From an uncultured Chryseobacterium sp. (GTDB taxonomy: Bacteria; Bacteroidota; Bacteroidia; Flavobacteriales; Weeksellaceae): a stretch of DNA of 38,330 nt. Positions 31,840 through 38,330 of the stretch are shown one piece after another. The stretch is from positions 1 through 38,330 of the forward strand of contig NZ_CAJYMO010000177.1 in the NCBI RefSeq assembly GCF_913776365.1. The letters are read 5' to 3'. The translations under genes and the position numbers were made by a program. The stretch's first letter is position 1, and each line of letters opens with the position of its first letter. Under the pieces are notes generated by a model, which was not told the origin of the DNA, ran no database searches, and saw nothing but the letters and a program-made list of their open reading frames with translations.

Positions 31840-33060
31840 ATGGAAAACAGGGTGGTCATTACCGGAATGGGAATTTATTCCTGCATCGGAACTTCTTTGG
31901 AAGCGGTGAAGGAATCTTTATTTCAGGGAAAATCCGGTATTTTTTTAGTGGATGAAAGAAAAGAGTTCGGCTTCCGGTCGGGCCTTACGGGCGTTGTGCC
32001 GAAACCGGATCTGAAGAACCTTCTGAACCGGAGGCAGCGGGTAAGCATGGGCGAGGAAAGTGAATATGCTTATCTTGCCACGCTTGATGCTTTTCAGCAG
32101 GCCGGTATCGACCAGGACTTTTTAGATCATAACGAAGTCGGGATCCTGTACGGAAACGATAGTGTTTCCAAGGCAGTTGTGGAATCCATAGACATTGCGA
32201 GAGAGAAAAAAGATACGACACTGATGGGTTCCGGAGCCATTTTCAAATCCATGAACTCTACGGTGACGATGAACCTTTCCACGATTTTTAAACTGAAGGG
32301 CATTAACCTCACCATCAGTGCAGCATGTGCAAGCGGTTCCCATTCTTTAGGACTGGCCTATATGATGATCAAAAACGGCTTCCAGGATATGATTGTCTGC
32401 GGAGGAGCGCAGGAAACCAATATGTATTCAATGGCCAGCTTTGACGGGCTGGGCGTTTTTTCCGTCAGGGAAAACGAACCTACGAAAGCTTCAAGGCCTT
32501 TCGACTCCGGGAGAGATGGCCTGATCCCGAGCGGAGGCGGCGCAACGCTGATCGTTGAAAGCCTGGAATCCGCACAAAAAAGAGGAGCCCATATCATCGC
32601 GGAAATCGCAGGGTATGGCTTTTCATCCAACGGCGGCCATATTTCCACCCCGAATGTAGACGGGCCGGCCCTTGCCATGGAAAGGGCACTGAAGCAGTCG
32701 GGCCTTACTGCACAGGATATCGACTATATTAATGCCCACGCTACTTCTACCCCGATCGGCGATGCCAATGAGGCCAAAGCTATTTATGAAATCTTCGGCG
32801 GCCAAGTTCCGGTAAGCTCCACAAAATCCATGACCGGGCACGAATGCTGGATGGCCGGAGCAAGTGAAGTTATCTACTCCATTTTAATGATGCAGCATGA
32901 TTTTATAGCCCCGAACATCAACCTGGAAAATCCTGATGATGAGGCAAAAAGGATAAATCTGATAGCTGAAACAAAAAGTCAAAAAATTGACGTATTTTTG
33001 TCCAATTCTTTTGGATTCGGAGGAACCAACTCCGCATTAATCGTTAAAAAATTTACATAA
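31840..33060 (+). CDS. Beta-ketoacyl-ACP synthase, KAS II/FabF-like (pigment locus)
   Basis: A 406-residue condensing enzyme with the full Cys-His-His triad: Cys163 (SAACASGSHS), His300 (INAHATSTPIGD) and His334 (SMTGHECWMAG), plus Lys329. It is therefore catalytic, not a chain-length factor. It performs decarboxylative condensation of malonyl-ACP with the growing chain. In aryl-polyene systems such a synthase pairs with an inactive partner; no partner gene is in the window. It lies four bases before the ACP gene, which indicates tight coupling. The upstream gap is an octamer array. Confidence 0.93.
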   Translation: MENRVVITGMGIYSCIGTSLEAVKESLFQGKSGIFLVDERKEFGFRSGLTGVVPKPDLKNLLNRRQRVSMGEESEYAYLATLDAFQQAGIDQDFLDHNEVGILYGNDSVSKAVVESIDIAREKKDTTLMGSGAIFKSMNSTVTMNLSTIFKLKGINLTISAACASGSHSLGLAYMMIKNGFQDMIVCGGAQETNMYSMASFDGLGVFSVRENEPTKASRPFDSGRDGLIPSGGGATLIVESLESAQKRGAHIIAEIAGYGFSSNGGHISTPNVDGPALAMERALKQSGLTAQDIDYINAHATSTPIGDANEAKAIYEIFGGQVPVSSTKSMTGHECWMAGASEVIYSILMMQHDFIAPNINLENPDDEAKRINLIAETKSQKIDVFLSNSFGFGGTNSALIVKKFT

Positions 33061-33064
33061 AAAC

Positions 33065-33319
33065 ATGGAAAGGGAAAAAATTGTTGCTATCGTTAACGAC
33101 TTTTTAATCAACGAATTTGAAGTGGATGGTGATGAAATCAGCAATGAGGCCAACCTGAAACAGACATTAGGGCTGGACAGCCTGGATTATATCGACCTGG
33201 TGGTTGTCATCGAATCCAACTTCGGGGTAAAGCTGGGTGAGGCAGACTTTAAGCAGATGGTTACTTTCGATGATTTCTATTCAGCCATCCAAAACAAAAT
33301 CACTGAAAAGAACAACTAA
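33065..33319 (+). CDS. Acyl carrier protein (pigment locus)
   Basis: An 84-residue acidic ACP with the phosphopantetheine site Ser39 in LGLDSLDYIDLV. It carries the growing polyene chain for the ketosynthase and reductase encoded upstream. The start is four bases after the ketosynthase stop, and its stop codon is the first base triplet of the next octamer array. The sequence differs from a typical housekeeping AcpP (IVNDFLINEFEVDGDEIS opening), as expected for a pathway-specific carrier. Confidence 0.93.
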   Translation: MEREKIVAIVNDFLINEFEVDGDEISNEANLKQTLGLDSLDYIDLVVVIESNFGVKLGEADFKQMVTFDDFYSAIQNKITEKNN

Positions 33320-33420
33320 TGTAACAATGTAGCAATGTGGCAATGTAAAAATGTAACAATGTATTGATTACCGATTTCTGATTAAATAATTGTTACACGG
33401 TTATATCGTTACATTGATCA
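33319..33420. repeat. Inverted array of 8-bp units ATGTAACA (copy C)
   Basis: The clearest copy. From the last base of the ACP stop the units run ATGTAACA, ATGTAGCA, ATGTGGCA, ATGTAAAA, ATGTAACA (about 33319-33363, period 8). After a central spacer, inverted elements (TTGTTACAC, TCGTTACATTGAT) run to about 33418. It fills the gap between the ACP stop and the acyltransferase start (33430) almost exactly. Confidence 0.85.
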
Positions 33421-33429
33421 ACCGATGCT

Positions 33430-34314
33430 ATGAACAAATGGAAAGGCAAATCCAGAGGGACCATCACCGGATACAAAATTTTTGTCTGGTGCATCCGCAA
33501 TGCCGGGATCCGGAGTTCGTATGCCGTGCTTTACTTTGTGGCGGCCTATTACTTTCTATTCCTGAAGAAAAGCAGCCGTTACATTTCATCTTATTTTCAT
33601 AAAAGGCTGGGCTATGGTTTCCTGAAAACAAAAATTTCCGTGTTCAGAAGTTATCTTACTTTCGGTAAGGTACTGATTGATAAAACCGCAATATCTGCAG
33701 GATTGAGGGACCGTTTTACCTACGAATTCGACGGGATTGAAAACCTCAGGAACCTGCTGGCGGAAAAAAAAGGCGGGGTTCTCATCAGCGCCCACATTGG
33801 GAATTTTGAAATTGCAGAACATTTCTTTGCCGATATCGATTTCGACTGCCAGATCAACCTGGTTACTACAGACCAGGAAGTTACGGTAATCAAGGAATAC
33901 CTGGAAAGCGTTTCCGTAAAACAGAGCAGCATTAAATTCATTTATGTAAAGGAAGACATGTCCCATATTTTCGAGATCAATGAGGCTTTGTCTAAAAATG
34001 AGCTCATCTGCTTTACCGGAGACCGCTATTTTGAGGGTTCCAAGTTCCTTGAAGGTAACCTGCTGGGGAAAACCGCAAAATTTCCGGCCGGACCATTTCT
34101 TATCGCTTCCAGGCTGGGCGTTCCCGTAGTGTATGTTTACGTGATGAAAGAAAAGAACCTGCATTATCACCTCTATGCAAGACTGGCGGAGCATGTAAAA
34201 AAGCGCGATGCACAGGGCCTTCTGAATTCCTATACCCGGAATCTTGAATCCATGATCAGGAAATATCCGCTTCAATGGTTCAATTATTTCGATTTTTGGG
34301 ATGATGTTGATTAA
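33430..34314 (+). CDS. LpxL/HtrB-family acyltransferase (pigment locus)
   Basis: 294 residues with an N-terminal hydrophobic segment (about 28-46) and the acyltransferase motif HIGNFE (His122 to Glu127, HX4E). Later family blocks are present: FTGDRYFEGSKFLEG, and FPAGPFLIASRLGVPVVYV. The family moves acyl chains from ACP to lipid or sugar hydroxyls at the inner membrane. In this locus a likely job is release of the aryl-polyenoyl chain from ACP onto a hydroxyl, perhaps the resorcinol of flexirubin; this is inference. It follows the ACP gene with only the octamer array between. Confidence 0.88.
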   Translation: MNKWKGKSRGTITGYKIFVWCIRNAGIRSSYAVLYFVAAYYFLFLKKSSRYISSYFHKRLGYGFLKTKISVFRSYLTFGKVLIDKTAISAGLRDRFTYEFDGIENLRNLLAEKKGGVLISAHIGNFEIAEHFFADIDFDCQINLVTTDQEVTVIKEYLESVSVKQSSIKFIYVKEDMSHIFEINEALSKNELICFTGDRYFEGSKFLEGNLLGKTAKFPAGPFLIASRLGVPVVYVYVMKEKNLHYHLYARLAEHVKKRDAQGLLNSYTRNLESMIRKYPLQWFNYFDFWDDVD

Positions 34315-34515
34315 TTTTCCTACTTTTACCCCAAAATAAAACTAATATTTAACTCAAACATCAAGTAATTGGGGGATTTAAAATGTAAGCCGTAAATAAC
34401 TTTTACTCTTGTCGGGTATTACCGCCTTTGCGGAGCTGAAAACAGAGGACCTTAATGTAAAATTTCTGCCGGCTTTATGTTTTAAAATTCAAAATTACTC
34501 AAACACAGCTTTCCT

Positions 34516-36051
34516 TTGAATAAAGAATTCGACATACTGGTAATCGGAAGCGGATTGGGAGGTCTTGTTTCGGCACTTGTTCTTGCCAAAGAAGGCCTGA
34601 AAGTCTGCGTTCTGGAGAAAAATAACCAGTATGGCGGAAACCTCCAGACCTTTTCCCGTGACAAACTGGTTTTCGATACCGGTGTCCATTACCTGGGCGG
34701 TCTTTCCGGAGGGCAAAACCTTCATCAGTATTTTTCTTATCTAGGCATTATGGATGATCTGCAGCTTCAGCAGATGGATAAGGACGGCTACGATAAAATT
34801 ACCTTCGGGGATGATACAACCGAATATCCGCATGCCCAGGGCTATGATAATTTTGTAGAGCAGCTGGCCCGGTATTTTCCTGATGAACGGGAGAACCTGC
34901 AGAATTACTGCGAAGAAATCCGGAGGGTCTGCAGCCGGTTTCCAAGATATCACCTGATAGGGGAAGACCGGTATAATGAAGAAATTATTCATCTGAATAC
35001 CAAAAGGATGATCGAATCCATTACCCGGAACACCACATTGCAGTCGGTTCTGCTAGGCTCCAATTTTTTATATGCCGGGGATTCGGAGACGGTGCCGTTT
35101 TATGTACATGCCCTGACGGTAAATTCTTATCTTCAAAGCGCGTATAAATGTGTGCAGGGCGGAAGCCAGATCTCAAAACTGCTGATCCGGAGGCTCCGGG
35201 AGCATGGTGCGGAAGTCCATAAGTATGCAGAGGTGGAGCAGTTTATTTTTGATGAAAGCGATACGCTGAAGGGGGTAAGAACAAAAGCAGGAAAGGCATA
35301 TTTTGCAGACCGGTTTATTTCCAACATCGAAATCCGTTCAACGGTAAAGCTCATCGGAGAGGAACGGCTGAAAAAATCTTTTCTGAACAGGGTCATGAGC
35401 TGGGAGCCCGGGCCGTCATGCTTCAGTGTCTATCTTGTCCTGGAACCGGAAACGATTCCTGAATTCAATTATAATCTGTACCATTACAGATCGGAGGGCG
35501 CTGTCTGGCAGGCATACCGCTACCGGAAAGATTCCTGGCCGGAGACCTATATGCTTTCTTCATCACCGTCAAAGCAGCACCCGGAGTTTGCTGAAAGTCT
35601 CACTGCCATTTCCTATATGGATTTTGAGGAAGTGAAGGAATGGGAGCATACTTTTAATACGGTTGCTGATGAGCAGGAAAGGGGAGAGCTGTATGAACGT
35701 TTCAAAACGGAAAAGGCAGAGAAAATGATTTCGGCACTGGAAAAAAAGTTTCCGGATCTGAGAACATCGGTTAAAGCAATATATACTTCATCTCCTTTAT
35801 CATACCGTGATTATATCGGGAGTTCCAACGGAAACATGTACGGTTACAGGAAAAGTTCGGAAAACCCTCTGAAAACAATGGTTTCCCCGAGAACGAAGAT
35901 TGATAATCTTTTTATGACAGGGCAATCGGTAAATATGCACGGGATATTAGGCTGTACCATCGGTGCCTTTACCACGTGTGCTGAAATCCTGGGAAAAGAC
36001 CTGATTGATCAGAGATTGCTTCAAATGATTAATAAAAACAAAGGTGAATAA
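34516..36051 (+). CDS. Phytoene desaturase/carotene isomerase-like flavoprotein (pigment locus)
   Basis: 511 residues starting with TTG at 34516: an in-frame TAA at 34483 and the FAD motif GSGLGG already at residues 11-16 leave no room for an ATG. The CrtI/CrtISO-like layout is clear: LEKNNQYGGNLQTFSRD, YPHAQGYDNFVEQLARYFPDE, and the C-terminal GQSVNMHGILGCTIGAFTTCAEILG FAD-closing motif. It probably acts on the conjugated chain or aryl ring during pigment maturation. A 201-base gap without octamer repeats lies upstream. Its stop overlaps the next start by eight bases. Confidence 0.87.
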   Translation: MNKEFDILVIGSGLGGLVSALVLAKEGLKVCVLEKNNQYGGNLQTFSRDKLVFDTGVHYLGGLSGGQNLHQYFSYLGIMDDLQLQQMDKDGYDKITFGDDTTEYPHAQGYDNFVEQLARYFPDERENLQNYCEEIRRVCSRFPRYHLIGEDRYNEEIIHLNTKRMIESITRNTTLQSVLLGSNFLYAGDSETVPFYVHALTVNSYLQSAYKCVQGGSQISKLLIRRLREHGAEVHKYAEVEQFIFDESDTLKGVRTKAGKAYFADRFISNIEIRSTVKLIGEERLKKSFLNRVMSWEPGPSCFSVYLVLEPETIPEFNYNLYHYRSEGAVWQAYRYRKDSWPETYMLSSSPSKQHPEFAESLTAISYMDFEEVKEWEHTFNTVADEQERGELYERFKTEKAEKMISALEKKFPDLRTSVKAIYTSSPLSYRDYIGSSNGNMYGYRKSSENPLKTMVSPRTKIDNLFMTGQSVNMHGILGCTIGAFTTCAEILGKDLIDQRLLQMINKNKGE

Positions 36052-37759
36052 AAACAGGGAGTATGGTCCGGTAAAAGACAATTGTTTATATGGTCAGAAG
36101 ATCGTATTGGTTTGCCTCAGCCTTATCCTGAACATCAGCCTCATTTCCTGTGGAATCAGAAAATCGGTCCGTCATGTCCCCGATATCCGTCGGTATGCGC
36201 TTGAAATTCCGGAGGTCAGCAGGATCAATGATTCTACTTTTCATTTTAATCAAAACCGTTTAACAAAAAATAAGCAACAGCTCTGGGAATTATACATTAA
36301 GGGAAACCCTTTACAGCTGGGATACAACAATGGCGCGCTGACCCAGCACCTGATGCACAAACAGGAAAAAATCTTTTTTTCGAAAGTGCAGGGTTTTGTT
36401 CCGTCAAAATTCAAGCAGAACCTGTTACGGGGTTTCCTGAAATGGTACAACCGGAAAATGTATCTTAACATACGGGAAGACGATCAGGCAGAATTATACG
36501 GGTTGTCCCGGTACTCGTCAGACCAATATAATTTTATTGCACCTGAATTCCTGAGAATAATGTATCTGCATGGTGCCCATGACATCGGCCATGCCATGCA
36601 GGACCTGATGATGGTAGGCTGCACCTCGCTGGCCGTATGGGATGAAAACACGGAGGACGGCGATCTGCTGATCGGCCGGAACTTCGACTTTTATGTCGGC
36701 GACGATTTTGCTGAGAATAAACTGGTGGAAATGGTGGAACCCGAAACAGGAATTCCTTATCTGTCTGTCAGCTGGCCGGGAATGATCGGGGTGGTTTCCG
36801 GGATGAACCAGGAAGGACTTACCGTAACCATCAATGCCGGGAAATCCAGGATTCCGCTTACGGCCAAAACACCGGTTTCCCTGGTGACAAGGGAAATTCT
36901 GCAATATGCAAAAAATATAGATGAAGCTGTGGCCATCGCAAAAAAGAAAAAGGTGTTTGTATCAGAATCTATTCTGGTGGGCAGTGCAAATGACCGGAAA
37001 GCAATAGTTATTGAAATTTCGCCGGATAATTTCGGCGTCTATGAAGTGAAAAATTCAAGCCGCATTCTCTGTACCAACCATTTTCAGTCAGAGGCCTATA
37101 AAAGCGATAAGAGGAACCGGAAGCAGATGGTGGAGGGTCATTCCCGGTACCGTTATGAAAAACTGCAGGAACTTTTACAGGAAAAGAAGAAGCTGGATCC
37201 TGAAAAAATGGCCGCGCTGCTCCGGGACCGTTCGGGTCTGAAAGGAGAAAAAATAGGGTATGGCAATGAAAAGGCAATCAATCAGTTGCTGGCACATCAT
37301 GCCGTAATTTTCTCTCCTGAGAAAAGGTTGGTCTGGGTATCTTCTGATCCGTATCAGCTTGGCGAATTTGTATGTTATGACCTGAATGAAATTTTTTCCG
37401 GTAAAAAGAACGGAAACCATCAGTTTTCAAAACCGGAAATGAATATCGGCCGGGATCCTTTCGCTGATTCCCTGGATTTTAAAAATTATGAAAGCTACAG
37501 GAAGCTGAATGCTGACATTGAAAAAGCTTCTGCAAACGGCCGGGAAATACTTTCTGATGACCTGATTCGTCACTATCAGCGCATGAACCCTGATTTCTGG
37601 CTGGTATACCAGCAGGCCGGAAAATATTACCTGAAAAAAAAGGAATACAGGAAAGCCAAAGCAGAGTTTGAAAGGGCCCTGACCAAAGAGATTACTACGG
37701 TGCCGGACAGAAAAAATACAGAGAAATTACTGAAGAAAGTTCAGAGAAATCTCAGATGA
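36044..37759 (+). CDS. C45-family autoproteolytic acyltransferase/hydrolase lipoprotein (pigment locus)
   Basis: 571 residues from GTG 36044, the only start available before the signal peptide. The hydrophobic stretch (about 20-35) ends in a lipobox with Cys36 (LISC), so it is likely lipid-anchored in the periplasm or outer membrane. The Ntn-hydrolase core is of the isopenicillin-N acyltransferase/C45 type: GNPLQLGYNNG (87-97) and the expected self-cleavage site Gly192-Cys193 (VGCTSLAV). A C-terminal TPR-like helix pair (about 515-560, FWLVYQQAGKYYLKKKEYRK) is an unusual addition. It may transfer or hydrolyse an acyl group of the pigment. It overlaps the upstream gene by eight bases, which suggests coupling. 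Confidence 0.87.
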   Translation: MNKNREYGPVKDNCLYGQKIVLVCLSLILNISLISCGIRKSVRHVPDIRRYALEIPEVSRINDSTFHFNQNRLTKNKQQLWELYIKGNPLQLGYNNGALTQHLMHKQEKIFFSKVQGFVPSKFKQNLLRGFLKWYNRKMYLNIREDDQAELYGLSRYSSDQYNFIAPEFLRIMYLHGAHDIGHAMQDLMMVGCTSLAVWDENTEDGDLLIGRNFDFYVGDDFAENKLVEMVEPETGIPYLSVSWPGMIGVVSGMNQEGLTVTINAGKSRIPLTAKTPVSLVTREILQYAKNIDEAVAIAKKKKVFVSESILVGSANDRKAIVIEISPDNFGVYEVKNSSRILCTNHFQSEAYKSDKRNRKQMVEGHSRYRYEKLQELLQEKKKLDPEKMAALLRDRSGLKGEKIGYGNEKAINQLLAHHAVIFSPEKRLVWVSSDPYQLGEFVCYDLNEIFSGKKNGNHQFSKPEMNIGRDPFADSLDFKNYESYRKLNADIEKASANGREILSDDLIRHYQRMNPDFWLVYQQAGKYYLKKKEYRKAKAEFERALTKEITTVPDRKNTEKLLKKVQRNLR

Positions 37760-37996
37760 TACCTGCGATCTACCTTGAACCAATTTACAAAGATTTTCCG
37801 GAACAGGGAATTTCAACTTAATTTCATTCCGGCAGGGTATGGATGTGATTATATTGTTTTAACTCACCTTTTTTTATCATATTGATTTTTATTTTCCGGA
37901 TTATTTTTTTTATTTACTCCATATTTTATTTTTTATTGAATTAAATGTATTTGATTCGATTTAATTATTTATCTTAGCCGCATAAACAGTAACCGG

Positions 37997-38330
37997 ATGA
38001 AAAAACTCTACTTCCTGTATTTATATTGCTTTTTAAGCTTTTGTTCCTGTAAAAGTGACGAGAGGATCGAAAGCATTGAAGAGGGAACTTCTTTTGTCAA
38101 CTTTAATATAGATGCCGTTCCATACGGAAAGCTTTCCACTTACCGCTTCTTTACAGGCGATCTGAAAAACCTCACACCCAACAGCAAAGTCATTCCGTAT
38201 GAGCCTGCAAGCTCCCTTTTCACAGACTATGCCCTGAAAAAAAGATTTATCTGGATGCCTGCCGGTACCAAAGCAAGTTATGAAACGGATGATAAATCAC
38301 TGAATTTTCCGGTAGGGACGGTGTTGATTA
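37997..38330 (+). CDS. HNE_0200/SO2930-like lipoprotein, 5' part only
   Basis: A gene opening with ATG 37997 and running off the right edge (111 codons visible). The signal peptide ends in a lipobox (about FCSC, Cys18). The visible mature part matches the N-terminal pattern of HNE_0200/SO2930-family proteins as I remember it: KLSTYRFFTGDLKNLTPNSK, then VIPYEPASSLFTDYALKKRF, then FPVGTVLI. Relatives often lie with or carry c-type cytochrome domains. A 237-base AT-rich gap with TTTG (37950) and TATCTTAG (37970) as a poor promoter separates it from the C45 gene, so it probably starts a new unit unrelated to the pigment. Confidence 0.75.
   Translation, partial: MKKLYFLYLYCFLSFCSCKSDERIESIEEGTSFVNFNIDAVPYGKLSTYRFFTGDLKNLTPNSKVIPYEPASSLFTDYALKKRFIWMPAGTKASYETDDKSLNFPVGTVLI

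Noticed and set aside
31010..33319. Housekeeping fatty-acid synthesis genes
   Set aside because: The reductase, ketosynthase and ACP lie between a tyrosine ammonia-lyase and pigment-type tailoring genes, and the usual neighbours (fabD, rnc, plsX) are absent.
33319..33420. CRISPR-like or regulator-binding iterons of a replication origin
   Set aside because: The units face each other as inverted arms between operon genes, recur in two other intergenic gaps, and no replication gene is near.

Overview
The window reads as a chromosomal segment of a flavobacterium (Bacteroidota), most likely Chryseobacterium or a close relative. Supporting signs are TAnnTTTG-type promoter boxes, few Shine-Dalgarno-like sites, a thiamine-type TonB-dependent receptor under a TPP riboswitch, an HU-CCDC81 protein, a tyrosine ammonia-lyase closely resembling the one I recall from Flavobacterium johnsoniae, and a flexirubin-type pigment locus. 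The genus is inference from gene content and protein resemblance; no database was searched.

Left part (1-9300): a 7-bp tandem repeat at the edge, then a TPP riboswitch, an inverted array of 8-bp units and the TonB-dependent receptor. A mostly plus-strand run follows: HU-CCDC81 membrane protein, acyl-CoA thioesterase, a convergent DUF1648-like membrane protein, a D-2-hydroxyacid dehydrogenase, a serine-hydrolase lipoprotein, an Ig-like lipoprotein and a haem-binding CxxCH protein. Region 9300-13600 is minus strand: NUDIX hydrolase, XerD, dCMP deaminase, enoyl-CoA hydratase (one probable operon) and catalase. Catalase is divergent from an OxyR that keeps both redox cysteines.

Middle (14700-26240): metK behind a probable SAM-II riboswitch, a small secreted protein, an ECF-like sigma factor followed by a 44-codon gene, a HAD phosphatase, and an AT-rich insert holding a DUF6934-like gene plus a 53-codon partner that resembles a two-gene accessory module. 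Then come trpS and the minus-strand series ileS, Cys-poor DksA/TraR-like, DUF6576-like, DUF2683-like, lspA, sanA-like.

Right part (26400-37760): a compact flexirubin/aryl-polyene pigment locus. It holds a phenylacetate-CoA-ligase-like adenylating enzyme, an opposite-strand flavoprotein with a halogenase-type WxWxIP motif, tyrosine ammonia-lyase (tyrosine to 4-coumarate), ketoreductase, ketosynthase, ACP, an LpxL-type acyltransferase, a phytoene-desaturase-like flavoprotein and a lipoprotein Ntn-hydrolase of the C45 family. In the proposed scheme, coumarate is activated, extended by KS/KR/ACP, and finished by acyl transfer and redox tailoring. Dehydratase, chain-length factor, the dialkylresorcinol genes and export genes are not in the window, so the locus is either split or continues elsewhere. 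The window ends inside an HNE_0200/SO2930-like lipoprotein gene.

The least explained items are the inverted ATGTAACA-type octamer arrays that fill three intergenic gaps (two inside the pigment operon, one behind the TPP aptamer), the DUF6934-like/small-ORF island, the halogenase-like flavoprotein, and the C45 lipoprotein.
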